Assembly (NCBI GenBank): GCA_001942185.1
Contig: MKJV01000067.1
Span: forward strand, 1-64,000
Length of the DNA: 64,000 nucleotides
Direction of reading: 5' to 3'
Source of the DNA: Pseudonocardia sp. CNS-004
GTDB taxonomy: Bacteria; Actinomycetota; Actinomycetes; Mycobacteriales; Pseudonocardiaceae
Shown here: positions 39,442 to 49,362 of the stretch, piece by piece
How positions within the stretch are numbered: position 1 is the stretch's first letter
Layout: the number at the start of each line of letters is the position of its first letter
The notes under the pieces: generated by a model
The model's input: the letters and a program-made list of their open reading frames with translations, nothing else
What the model was told of the DNA's origin: nothing
Database searches by the model: none
Program-made: the position numbers and the translations under genes

Positions 39442-40239
39442 TCACGCGTACTGCCCCGTCTGCGGCAGCCGCACCTCACGGCCGCCCTCGAACGACTGGG
39501 CGATCACGGCCGTCGCCGCCGAGCGCATCAGCGCCGCGTCCGACCCGACGGTGAACATCCCGTAGCCGCGGGCGTGCCACCGGCGCACGGTCTCGGCGCT
39601 GTCGCAGTGGATGCCGGCGACCTTCCCGTGCCTGCGGCAGGCCTCGATGATCGTGTCGATGAGCTTCTCGTGCTCGGGGTCGGTGGCATTCAGCGTGGGC
39701 GTCATGCCGTGCCCGAGCGCGAGGTCCGACGGCCCGACGTACACGGCGTCGACGCCCGGGACCGCGAGGATCGCGTCCAGGTTCCGCACCCCGCCCGGCG
39801 TCTCGATCATCACGGCGACGATCGTGCGCCGGTTGGCCGTCTCGGGGCTGTAGTCGGGAACGTCCAGCGCGGCGCGGATCGGTCCCCAGCTGCGCGCACC
39901 GTCCGGCGGGTACTTCGCGGCCCGGACCGCCGCCCGTGCGTCCTCCTCGCTGTCGACCATCGGGACGATCACGCCCTGCGCGCCGGCGTCGAGCGCCTTC
40001 ATGATGTGGTCGGGCTGGTTCCACGGCACCCGCACGAACGCCGGCGTCGCCGTGATCGACAGCGCCTGCAGCATCGGCATCATCTGGTCGTAGCCGATCA
40101 CGCCGTGCTGGGTGTCGATGCAGACCCAGTCGAACCCGCAGCGCCCCATCATCTCCGCGGAGAACGGGCTGGGGATCGAGCACCAGCCGCCGATCGTCGC
40201 GTCGGTGCCGTCCCACAGCTCACGCAGTGACTTGCCCAT
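39442..40239 (-). CDS. HpcH/HpaI-family 2-keto-3-deoxy acid aldolase
   Basis: 265 residues, intact. Cleavage of 2-keto-3-deoxy acids to pyruvate plus an aldehyde, metal dependent. Signatures are IDTQHGVIGYDQ (phosphate/His site), GAQGVIVPMV, IETPGGVRNLDAI and VGPSDLALGHG. It lies between the dehydrogenase and the ABC binding protein in one direction, the last carbon-splitting step of the sugar-acid pathway. Confidence 0.92.
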   Translation of the reverse strand: MGKSLRELWDGTDATIGGWCSIPSPFSAEMMGRCGFDWVCIDTQHGVIGYDQMMPMLQALSITATPAFVRVPWNQPDHIMKALDAGAQGVIVPMVDSEEDARAAVRAAKYPPDGARSWGPIRAALDVPDYSPETANRRTIVAVMIETPGGVRNLDAILAVPGVDAVYVGPSDLALGHGMTPTLNATDPEHEKLIDTIIEACRRHGKVAGIHCDSAETVRRWHARGYGMFTVGSDAALMRSAATAVIAQSFEGGREVRLPQTGQYA

Positions 40240-40276
40240 GGATCTCCTTCTGGTCGTTCTCCGGTCGGTGGGCAGC

Positions 40277-41652
40277 TCAGCCCACCTCGAACTCCTCGAA
40301 CTGCTCCTGGATCTGCTCCAGCGCCCAGTCGGCCCCCTGCTGCGGGGACATCCCCTGCAGCGCGACCCGGCCGATCGCGTTTCCCCACACCTGGATCCGC
40401 TCGGCCTGGTTGTAGGCCGGGCTCAGCGTCGCCCAGGACGGCACCGTCTCCCCGCTCAGCTGCCCGATCGCGGCCTGGACGTTCGGGTCGTCCGAGCCGG
40501 CGAAGTACGGGTCCTCCAGCAGCGAGGTCTGCACCGGGGCCCAGCGTCCCTGAGCGCCCTTGAGGACCTGGATGACGTTCTCGGGCCGGGTGAAGAAGGA
40601 CAGGAAGTCCAGCGCCTGGTCCTTCTTCTCGTTCGCCTCGAACACGGCGGCGCTGTGCAGCAGCGTGATGGAGGGGCTCGGGCCGCCGATCGCCCGGTCC
40701 GGGAACCCGGTGGTGACGATGTCCGCCCACTTCTCGGGCTCCTCCTCCTTGATCGCGCCCGGCATGGACAGCGACCCGTTCGGGGTGCAGAGCACGGAGC
40801 GGTTGAGGAAGTAGGTGTTGTTGCTGCTGTCCTGCCAGTTGAGGCTGTCGGCGGGTGACATGCCCTGCGTGTAGAGGCCGACGATCCAATCGAGCGCGTC
40901 GGCGATGCCGCGGCGCACCTCGTCGCTGGTGACGAGGTTGTTCCGGTCGTCGAGCATCTCGACCCCGAAGGCGCGCAGCACCTGCTGGGTGTCGTAGTTG
41001 GTGTCGCCCGCGGCGGATCCCATCGGCCAGCCGACGGCGAACACGTCGTCGCGCCCCCGACCGCGGTGGGCGTCCTGGGCCTGCTTCCAGAACCCCCAGT
41101 ACCCGTCCCAGTCGCGCGGCGCCTGGGCGTGTCCATGCCGACTTCCGTGAGCATGCTGCGCCAGTGGAACATCGACACGGTGAACTGCCACAGCGGCACC
41201 GTGTAGGAGGAGGCCGCGTCGGCCTCGCCGTTGTAGAGCCGCGCGGACCGGCGCGCACCGTCGGTGATCTGCATCGGCTCGACCACGCCGGATGTGTCGG
41301 CCAGCAGCCCCTCGTAGGCGTGCTTCGCGGTCTGGCCGAGCTCGGCGAACAGCACGTCCGGGGTGCTGCCCGCCGCCACCGCGCTCTGCTCCTTCTGCGG
41401 CATGTCGTTGGTGCCGTAGAACTGCAGGTCGATCGGCATGCCCGCCTGCTGCGACCACGCCTGGGCCACCCGCCGGACGGCTTCGTCCTGCTCGGGGTAG
41501 AAGCCCTGGTTCCACCACACCACGAGGGCATCGCCGCTGCCCGGACCCGAACCGCCGCACGAGGTGAGCAGCGGGACGGCCGTGGCGCCCGCGGCGAGCA
41601 GTCCGGCCCCGCGCAGGAAGTCGCGCCGCCCGATGGACGAGATTCCGGTCAT
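40277..41652 (-). CDS. Sugar ABC transporter substrate-binding lipoprotein (CUT1)
   Basis: About 459 residues. The start MTGISSIGRRDFLRGAGLL is a twin-arginine signal followed by the lipobox LLTSC, so it is exported folded and lipid-anchored. The body is an MBP-like solute-binding protein. One deletion near 41135 is inferred. It delivers the sugar or sugar acid to the following two permeases; no ATPase gene is in this operon, so a shared MsmK-like ATPase elsewhere is assumed. Confidence 0.87.
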
Positions 41653-41695
41653 CGCTGTTCCTCCACGTCGTTGTCGAGGTGCCGTGCCGATCGGG

Positions 41696-42562
41696 TCATG
41701 TCTTCACCCCACCCGCGGTCATCCCGCTGGTGACGTTCTTCCGGAATGCGTAGTAGATGATCACTGGGGGGATCGCGTAGAACAGCGACGTCGCCATCAG
41801 CAGGTTCCACGGCACCTGGTCGGTGTTCAGGAACGAGCCGAGCGCCACCGGGAGGGTCATGTTCTCCGCGGAGTTCAGCAGCAGGAACGCGAGCAGGTAC
41901 TCGTTCCACGAGCTGAGCAGCGCGTACGTGCCGATCGCCACGAGCACCGGCCGCATCAGCGGCAGGTAGATCCGCACGTAGATCTGCCAGTTCGTGGCAC
42001 CGTCGACCCGCGCCGACTCGTCGAGCTCCATCGGGATCCCGGTCTTCGCGTACTGCGTGAAGACCCACATCGCGTACGGCGACGCGAACGCCGTCATCGA
42101 GAAGATCAGCGCCCACGCGGTGTCGAGCAGGTGGTAGGTCGCCATCGCCTGGTAGAGCGGGATGGCGAGGAAGCTCGTCGGGATGACGTAGGTCGCGAGC
42201 GCCGCGTTCGACAACCCGTTGCCCCACCGGGGCCGCAGCCGCGCTATCGCGAAGCTCGCCGACGAACCGATCACCAGCACCAGCAGGGTCGTGAGCACGG
42301 CGACGAAGGCGCTGTTCCACAGCTGCCGCCAGAAGTGCTCGATGAAGAAGTCGCCCGCGGTCAGGACCGTCCAGAAGTTCTCGAACGTCGGGTTCTCCGG
42401 CCACAGCTGCCGCTCGAACACCTCCCCGTCGGGCGACAGCGACATCATCACCATGTGGTAGATCGGCAACAGCGTCCAGACCAGCAGGATCACCGCGATC
42501 ACCCCGAGCCCGACGCCCCGGCGAGCCCGCGCGGCCGGGGAGCCCATCCGCGTCGCAGCCAT
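41696..42562 (-). CDS. ABC transporter permease (MalG/CUT1 type)
   Basis: 288 residues, intact, six helices. The EAA-like loop ESARVDGATNWQIYVRIYLP faces the ATPase. The start overlaps nothing; it follows the partner permease stop by 1 base. Confidence 0.93.
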   Translation of the reverse strand: MAATRMGSPAARARRGVGLGVIAVILLVWTLLPIYHMVMMSLSPDGEVFERQLWPENPTFENFWTVLTAGDFFIEHFWRQLWNSAFVAVLTTLLVLVIGSSASFAIARLRPRWGNGLSNAALATYVIPTSFLAIPLYQAMATYHLLDTAWALIFSMTAFASPYAMWVFTQYAKTGIPMELDESARVDGATNWQIYVRIYLPLMRPVLVAIGTYALLSSWNEYLLAFLLLNSAENMTLPVALGSFLNTDQVPWNLLMATSLFYAIPPVIIYYAFRKNVTSGMTAGGVKT

Positions 42563-42563
42563 C

Positions 42564-43447
42564 TCAGAACCCCTCCCGCCCGAGCCTGCGCACCAGCACG
42601 ACGATCAGCGGGATGATCACCGGGAGCGCGCTGAGCGCGACCGCGACGCCCTGCTCGACGTCACCGACGTCGAACGCGTAGCGGATCCCGAGCGTGGCCA
42701 GCACGTGCGTCGTGTCGGCAGGCCCGCCGCCGGTGACGAAATGGATGCTGTTGTAGTCCGACAAAGTCCAGATCGACGACAGCAGTGCACTGGTCAGGAA
42801 CACGTTGCTGAGCATCGGGAACGTGACCCAGAAGAACCGGCGCAGGCCCGTCGCACCGTCCATCGCCGCCGCCTCGTAGACGTCCTGCGGGATCGCCATC
42901 CGGGCGGCCAGCATGATCAGTGTCCAGAACGGCAGCCATTTCCAGATGTGCGCGCCGATGGCGGCGGTCATCCCCCACGCGGAGTTGATCAACCATTCGG
43001 GATTGGGGATCCCCGCCGTGCCGAGCAGCGTGCCCACCATCCCCCACTGCGGGTTGAGCATCCAGTGGATCGACAGCAGGGCCGGCACCGACGGGATCGC
43101 CCACGGCAGGAGGCTGACGGCGAGCAGGCCGCGGATCCACCAGCCGCCCACCGCGAAGAAGCCGGACAGCAGGAGGGCCAGCACGAGCTTCAGGTTCACC
43201 CCGAAACCGACGAAGACGATCGTGTTCCACACCGTGCGCAGGTACAGGTCGTCGGTGAACAGGTCCTCGTAGAGTCCGGATCCGCGCCCATCCAGAAGCC
43301 GTAGACCACCGGGTACCCGACCACGAGCAGCGCCGCGACGACGAACGGGATCGCGAAGATCACCGGCCAGTTCACCAGCGGGGGCAGGCGGGCCGGCCAC
43401 GGCGGCTTCTCCGCGTCCGGAGGACGCTCGTGCACCAGCTGGGTCAT
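42564..43447 (-). CDS. ABC transporter permease (MalF/CUT1 type)
   Basis: About 295 residues. EAA loop YEAAAMDGATGLRRFFWVTFPML. The N-terminal Pro-rich cytosolic segment and first helix (NWPVIFAIPFVVAALLVVGY) lie before a deletion near 43286. First gene of the operon after its binding site; ATG 43447. Confidence 0.87.
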
Positions 43448-43806
43448 TCGCGAGACATCCTTTGGCTCGAGGGCGACCGCTGCAACGAAGGAATGTCGAC
43501 GGATCGGGACGTGGCGGCGCCGTTCTGCAGCGCCTCGCCGGAATGCGCGCCGGGCCGCGGGGTCCGCGACGCGGGCCGGGTGACGATCGAGGGCGGACGG
43601 GATCGGGTGAACGCGGGTGCGCCCACCGGGCGGAGCGGCGTCGCGAGGCTGCCGGTGGCGGCGGCCGCTCGGACCGGGGAGACGACAGCCGATCGAGCCG
43701 GTGTACTTCCGTCGCCGCAGCCTCTCCGGATCGCCGCAACGCTAACATCTGGACTGACCAGATTGGAAGACCATTTGGTGCGGTCCGGCCGACGGAGGCG
43801 GAGCCC
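43448..43806. other. 359-base divergent intergenic region
   Basis: No credible gene on either strand. It holds the promoters of the sugar-acid operon (minus) and of the GntR regulator (plus). The last 60 bases are less GC-rich and contain the operator at 43747-43763. Confidence 0.6.
43747..43763. promoter_or_regulatory. Probable GntR operator
   Basis: Perfect inverted repeat ATCTGG-ACTGA-CCAGAT 43 bases upstream of the GntR start, on the side of the sugar-acid operon. Confidence 0.55.
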
Positions 43807-44510
43807 ATGGCGGAACAGCAGCCGCTGGTGGCAGAGATCGTCCCGTTCCTGCTGTCCCGGGGCTACGGACCGAACGAGCGTGCGCCGTCGGAGCGGGAGC
43901 TCGCGGAACGGTTCGGGGCCAGCCGCACCCAGGTGCGCGAGGCGCTCTCGGTGCTGGAGGCGTTGCGCCTGATCGAGCGCCGCCCCAAGTCGGGGATCTA
44001 CATGACCACCGAGTCGGCGAGCATCGAGGCGCTGCGGCTGTACGCCGAGATCGGGGTCCCGCTGTCGGGCGACCTCGTCGGCGAGATCGTCGAGGTCCGC
44101 CACATCCAGGAGATCGAGGCCGTCCGGCTGGCCTGCCGCCGCCACCGCCCCGAGAACGTCGACGCGCTGCGCAGCTGCCTCGACGAATGGCGCCGCGCCC
44201 CGACGGACCCGGCCCGGATCGCCGAGCTCGACCGCGTCTTCCACTGCGGGATCGTCCGCGCGGCCCAGAACAGCGTGCTGCTGCGCCTCGTCGACCTGTT
44301 CTACCGGATGACCGAGCGGCGCCGCCTCTACTACTTCGGCGAGCCCGACCGGTCCCGCCGCTCGCTCGACGAGCACGAGGGGATCCTCGCCGCGCTCGTC
44401 GAGCGCGACGAGGAGCGCGCCGTACAGCTGCTCGACGGGCACCTGGCCGGCGCGGGCCGGTACTGGGACTACCTGCTCAACGGGTCGCGGACGGGACCAG
44501 TCCGGGGTGA
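43807..44510 (+). CDS. GntR/FadR-family regulator
   Basis: About 234 residues. Winged helix APSERELAERFGASRTQVREALSVL (residues 26-50) and an FCD-type effector domain with EVRHIQEIEAVRLAC and the metal/carboxylate-binding DEHEGILAAL. It is divergent from the sugar-acid operon and probably responds to its sugar acid. A single C added near 44493 (CCCAG read as CCAG) gives its stop at 44510 and also restores the convergent PucR gene. Confidence 0.88.
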
Positions 44511-45722
44511 CCCCGCGGGTGCGCGCCGCCAGCAGGCCGAGGGTGAGGAGCAGCCGGTCGCGGGGGTCGCCGATGGACCGGCCGGTGGCGGCCTCGATGC
44601 GGCGCATCCGGTAGATCACGGTGTTGCGGTGGCAGAAGAGCGCGGCCGCGGCGTGCGTGGGCGAACCACCGGCGGCGAGCAGCTGCTCCAGCGTCTCCAG
44701 GAGCGTGTCGCGATCGGCGGGCGGGAGGTCGAGCAGCTCGCCGAGGCCCGCGCGCACCACGCGCGGCGCCAGCTCGGGACTGCCGGCCAGCAGCGCCTCG
44801 GGGAGCCGCTCGTCGAGCACCGCGAGGCCGGGCCCGGCGAGCGTCCGCGCGGCGGTGTGGGCCAGCCGGTAGCCGGTGTCGAGGGCACCCAGCCCGTCCA
44901 CCACCGGGGAGACGCCCACGCGCCCCGCCGCGCACGGGCGCAGCGCGTCCGCCGCCGCGGCGGCGGAGCGGTGCCCGAGCGCCACGACGCCCACCTCGTC
45001 GCGCGGGCGCAGGAACCACGCCGACCCGACGCCGACGGCGGCCAGCGCCTCCTGCGGCGCGCGCAGCCCGTCCCCCGACGGTCGACCGGGGCGACCACGC
45101 ACAGGACCGGGCCCACTTCCGGGAGCCCGAGCACGGCCGCGGCGTCGCGCAGGAAGACCGGGTCGCTGCCGCGGCCCTCGATGAGCCCGTCGAGGACCGC
45201 GTGCCTGCGCCCCAGGTCGTGGCTCTGCAGGCGCAGCTCCTCCTGCCGGTACGCGCGCACGAGCGCCGACGAGCTGCTGTCGTTGACGCGCCAGACGTAG
45301 CTCGCGGCGTCCAGCAACGCCTCCTCGAACCCGCCGGCGAACCGGCGCCGCGACACCTCCACCAGCGCTTCCCACACCACCCGCCCACCCAGCCGGTAGG
45401 CGCGCAGCACCACCTCGAGCGGCACGCCCTCCCGCGCCCTGCGGCGGCCCGTGGCGCAGGAGGTGTCCTCCGGGTCGACACCGTCCGGCACCTGGTCGGC
45501 GATCACCTGGACCCCGCGCTCCAGGTTGGCCCGGCAGGCGCTGCGCAGCTCGTCGATCATGTCCCGCTCGGCGTAGAGCGGCTCGCGCTGCAGCACGAGC
45601 ACGGTGAGCCGGTCGGCGAGACCGTCCACGTCGTCCAACAGCGCGGCGCCCAGCACGCGCAGCGCCTCGTCGGCGGCCGGATCCAGCCGTCGACCCGGGC
45701 GCGGTGGGCAGCATCTGCGCAC
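44477..45722 (-). CDS. PucR/CdaR-family regulator
   Basis: About 415 residues. Helical N-terminal domain with REPLYAERDMIDELRSACRANLERG, then a GGDEF-like middle region, and a C-terminal HTH (AAALFCHRNTVIYRMRRIEAATGRS). Frame breaks near 45083 and 44493 are inferred. Start is uncertain: GTG 45722 keeps the twin palindromes noncoding; ATG 45805 with a further deletion near 45690 is an alternative. Divergent from the LIV transporter operon, which it probably regulates. Confidence 0.8.
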
Positions 45723-45788
45723 TGTGCAGCAGCGCGCACAGCCGCGTCCAGAGCTACGGGCACACAGCCCAGTCGTCCGGCCCGGATC

Positions 45789-45830
45789 TTGGGCGCTGCG
45801 CCCATGGCGCCGGTTGGGCGCCGCGCCCAA
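45789..45830. promoter_or_regulatory. Twin palindromes, candidate PucR operators of the LIV operon
   Basis: TTGGGCGC-T-GCGCCCA (45789-45804) and TTGGGCGC-C-GCGCCCAA (45814-45830) are near-identical palindromes, centres 25 bases apart, on one DNA face pair. They lie upstream of livG and of PucR. Confidence 0.5.
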
Positions 45831-45882
45831 GGTGTGACGCGGGGCACCGCCGCCCCTCCGACCCGCCGGGAGGACGCACACC

Positions 45883-46680
45883 GTGAACCCGCCCGCATCG
45901 AGCCCGGTGGTCGCTGCGCCGGTGTTCGCAGTGTCCGGGATCGGCGTCCGGTTCGGCGGGATCGTCGCGCTCGACGACGTCTCGCTCGACGTCGCAGCGG
46001 GCTCCGTCCACGGCGTGATCGGGCCGAACGGCGCAGGCAAGACCACCCTGTTCAACGTCTGCTGCGGGTTCGTCCGGCCCGACAGCGGCCAGGTGCTGCG
46101 CCACGGCCGCCCGGTGCCCGACCTGCGCCCGCACCGGCTCGCCTCGATGGGCATCGCCCGCACCCTGCAGGGCGTCGGCCTGTTCCGGGGGCTCACGGTC
46201 GTCGAGAACGTGATGGTCGGCGCCGACCGGCACCGCCGCGCCGGGTTCGCCTCCACCCTCTTCGCGCTCCCCCGCTCCGACCGCGACGAACGCGCCCTGC
46301 GCGAGCGCGCGATGACCGCACTCGCCGAACTGGGCGCCGCCGACCACCGCGACCGGCTGCCCGGCAGCCTCCCCTACGCCGTGCAGAAGCGCGTGGCGCT
46401 GGCCCGTGCACTCGCCACCGAACCCGACCTGCTGCTGCTCGACGAACCGGCGAGCGGGCTGGGCGCCGACGAGATGGCCGAGCTCGGCGAGCTGATCCGC
46501 GGGCTCACCACCCGGATGTCGGTGGTGCTCGTCGAACACCACATGGACCTGGTGATGGACGTCTGCGACCGCATCACGGTGCTCGACTTCGGCCGGGTGG
46601 TGGCCGACGGCACCCCCGACGAGGTGCGCGACGACCAGGCGGTCATCGACGCCTACCTGGGTGAGGAGACGCGGCCGTGA
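45883..46680 (+). CDS. livG: Branched-chain amino acid-type ABC transporter ATPase LivG
   Basis: 265 residues, intact. Walker A GPNGAGKTT, signature LPYAVQKRVALA (a LivG variant), Walker B LLLLDEPASGL, switch VLVEHHMDLV. Start GTG 45883 after GGGAGGA. Its stop overlaps livF by ATGA-type contact. Substrate may be an amide or amino acid rather than leucine. Confidence 0.92.
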   Translation: MNPPASSPVVAAPVFAVSGIGVRFGGIVALDDVSLDVAAGSVHGVIGPNGAGKTTLFNVCCGFVRPDSGQVLRHGRPVPDLRPHRLASMGIARTLQGVGLFRGLTVVENVMVGADRHRRAGFASTLFALPRSDRDERALRERAMTALAELGAADHRDRLPGSLPYAVQKRVALARALATEPDLLLLDEPASGLGADEMAELGELIRGLTTRMSVVLVEHHMDLVMDVCDRITVLDFGRVVADGTPDEVRDDQAVIDAYLGEETRP

Positions 46681-47396
46681 GCACGGGCATGCTCGAGATG
46701 CGGGGGCTCACCAGCGCGTACGGGGCCGTCGTCGCCGTCGACGAGGTCGATCTCGTCGCCGCGCCGGGGCGGATCACCGCCGTGCTCGGGGCGAACGGGG
46801 CCGGCAAGACCACGCTGCTGCGGACGATCTCGGGCCTGGTGCGGCCCCGGGCCGGGCAGGTGCTGCTCGACGGCGCCGACCTCACCCGCGCCCGCGCCGA
46901 GGAGATCGCCCGCGCCGGCATCGCGCACGTGCCGGAGGGCCGGGGCGTGATCACCGAGCTGACGGTGGAGGAGAACCTGCGGCTCGGGGCGATGCTGGGT
47001 GCGACGCGACGGTCCACGCGCCGCGGGCTCGACCAGGTGTACGAGATGTTCCCGCCGCTGGCGGAGCGGCGCCGCCGGGACGCGCACGTGCTGTCCGGCG
47101 GCGAGCGGCAGATGCTGGTGATCGGGCGCGCCCTGCTCGGCGGGCCGTCGGTGCTGCTGCTGGACGAGCCGTCGCTCGGGCTGGCGCCGCGGATCGTCGC
47201 GCAGATCTTCGAGCTGCTGCGCGGGCTCGTCGACGAGGACGGCATGACCGTGCTGCTCGTCGAGCAGAACGCCCGCAGCGCGCTGTCCATCGCCGACGTC
47301 GGGATCGTGCTCAACCTGGGACGCGTGGTGGCCCGCGAGGACGCCGCCACCCTCGCCGCCGACGCCGCCCTCCGGCACGCCTACCTCGGATTCTGA
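46677..47396 (+). CDS. livF: Branched-chain amino acid-type ABC transporter ATPase LivF
   Basis: 239 residues, intact. Walker A GANGAGKTT, signature LSGGERQM, Walker B LLLDEPSLGLAP and the LivF mark VPEGRGVI. GTG 46677 overlaps the livG stop. Confidence 0.94.
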   Translation: MSTGMLEMRGLTSAYGAVVAVDEVDLVAAPGRITAVLGANGAGKTTLLRTISGLVRPRAGQVLLDGADLTRARAEEIARAGIAHVPEGRGVITELTVEENLRLGAMLGATRRSTRRGLDQVYEMFPPLAERRRRDAHVLSGGERQMLVIGRALLGGPSVLLLDEPSLGLAPRIVAQIFELLRGLVDEDGMTVLLVEQNARSALSIADVGIVLNLGRVVAREDAATLAADAALRHAYLGF

Positions 47397-47408
47397 GCAG
47401 GGAGCGCG

Positions 47409-48286
47409 ATGCAGCAGTTCCTCAACGTCACGCTGACCGGCCTCGGGCAGGGCGCCATCTACGCCGCGTTCGCGCTGGCCCTGGTGCTGATCTGGCGCTC
47501 CACCCGGATCGTCAACTTCGCCCAGGGCGCGATGGGCATGTTCACCACCTACATCGCGCTCACGCTGATCGAGGGCGGGCAGTCGTACTGGGTCGGGCTC
47601 GTCGTGGCGCTCGTGGCCGGGCTCGTGCTCGCGCGCTGGTCGAGCGGCTGGTCATCCGGCCGGTCGAGGGCGGTCCGGAGCTGAACGCCGTGATCGTCAC
47701 GCTGGGGTTGTTCGTCACCTTCCAGGCGCTGGCGGCGATCCTGTTCGGCTCGACCTTCCGGTCCTTCCCCGCACCGTTCGACCTGCGCGGGTTCACCGTG
47801 GGCGGGGTCAACATCGCGTTCACCGCCAACAGCATCTACGTGATCGTCGCGGTGCTCGTGGTGATGCTGGCGCTGGTCGCCCTGTTCCGCTTCACCGACC
47901 TCGGGCTGAAGATGCGTGCGGCGGCCTTCAGCCAGGAGGTCTCGCGGCTGCTCGGCGTGCGGGTGGGCCGGATGCTGACGCTGGGCTGGGCGCTGGCCGC
48001 GGTCGTCGGCTCGCTCTCGGGCCTGCTCATCGCGGGCGGCAGCCTCGTCTTCCCCGCCTACATGGACGCCGTGATCGTCTACGGGTTCGTCGCCGCGGTG
48101 CTCGGCGGGCTCGACTCCCCCGGCGGCGCCGTGGTCGGCGGACTGTCGATCGGGCTGCTGCTGTCCTACGTGAGCGGCTACCTCGGCAGCGAGCTGGTCG
48201 CCCTCGCGGCGCTCGCGATCCTCATGGCGGTGCTGCTCGTGCGGCCACAGGGCCTGTTCGCCCGCACCGCGGCACGGAGGGTCTGA
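47409..48286 (+). CDS. livH: Branched-chain amino acid-type ABC transporter permease LivH
   Basis: About 292 residues. N-terminal LGQGAIYAAFALALVLIW and NFAQGAMGMF, later VRVGRMLTLGWALAAVVGSLSG and VLGGLDSPGGAVVGG, typical LivH. One deletion near 47637 is inferred. Confidence 0.9.
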
Positions 48287-49362
48287 TGGCGCAGCAGACC
48301 CTCCAGGAGCCCCCGGCGGCGACGACCGGCAGGCGTCGGCTGCGGTGGCGGCCACGCTCCACGTTCGGACGGCACGCGCTGACGGTCGTCGTCGCGATGG
48401 TGGCCGTGATGCTGGTGCTGGAGTTCACCAGCCCGTTCCGCAACTCGCAGCTGGCCACGATGTCGTACTACGCGATCGCGGCGGCCGGGCTCACCGTGCT
48501 CACCGGCGTGAACGGCCAGATCTCGCTCGGCCACGGCGCGCTGATGGCCGTGGGCGCCTACACGACCGGCCTGCTGCTGGGCCCCGACGGCGACGGCGCG
48601 CTGCCGCTCCCACTGATCATGCTGGTCGCCGCGACCGTGACGGCGCTGGTCGGGACCGTGGTCGGGGCAGCCGCCGCCCGGCTCCACGGCCCGTACCTCG
48701 CGGGCGCCACGCTCGCACTGGCCGTCGCGGTGCCCGGCCTCGCGATCTACTTCGACCACACGCTCGGCGGCGAGCAGGGCCTGCGCATCGCCTCGCCCGA
48801 GGTGCCCGGCTGGTTCGACGCCACGATCTACTTCCTGTTCGCACACGAGACGCCCAGCGCGAAGTACCTCGCCTACCTGGGCTGGGGCACGCTGCTGCTG
48901 GTCCTGCTGCTGCTCGCGAACCTCATGGCCGGCCGGGTCGGGCGGGTGTGGCGCGCCGTGCGCGACGACGAGGTGGCCGCGGAGCTGGCCGGGATCCGGC
49001 TGGGACGGGTCCGGGTGCTGGCGTTCGTGGTGAGCGCGGCGTGCGCGGGCCTCGCCGGAGCGGTGCTCGGCGTCGTCGTGCGGCTGGCCGCGCCCAGCGG
49101 GTTCACGATCGTGCTCTCGCTCGGGCTGCTCACGGCCGTGGTCGTCGGCGGCCTCGGCAGCCTGGTCGGCGCCCTGCTCGGCAGCGCGCTGCTGGTGTTC
49201 CTGCCGCCCGCCGTCACGAACCTCGGCACCGCAGCCGGGCTGGACGGCACGCAGGCCGCGCAGCTCGCGCCGTTCGTCTACGGCGTGGTGCTGGTCCTGG
49301 TGATGCTGCTCGCCCCGACAGGGGCGGTGGGCGTGTTCACAAAGGTGTGGAGGAAACGATGA
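48286..49362 (+). CDS. livM: Branched-chain amino acid-type ABC transporter permease LivM
   Basis: 358 residues, intact. Many helices; VLTGVNGQISLGHGALMAVGAYTT and VRDDEVAAELAGIRLGRVRVL, VVGGLGSLVGALLG are LivM marks. Start ATG 48286 shares a base with the livH stop; stop overlaps livK. Confidence 0.93.
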   Translation: MAQQTLQEPPAATTGRRRLRWRPRSTFGRHALTVVVAMVAVMLVLEFTSPFRNSQLATMSYYAIAAAGLTVLTGVNGQISLGHGALMAVGAYTTGLLLGPDGDGALPLPLIMLVAATVTALVGTVVGAAAARLHGPYLAGATLALAVAVPGLAIYFDHTLGGEQGLRIASPEVPGWFDATIYFLFAHETPSAKYLAYLGWGTLLLVLLLLANLMAGRVGRVWRAVRDDEVAAELAGIRLGRVRVLAFVVSAACAGLAGAVLGVVVRLAAPSGFTIVLSLGLLTAVVVGGLGSLVGALLGSALLVFLPPAVTNLGTAAGLDGTQAAQLAPFVYGVVLVLVMLLAPTGAVGVFTKVWRKR

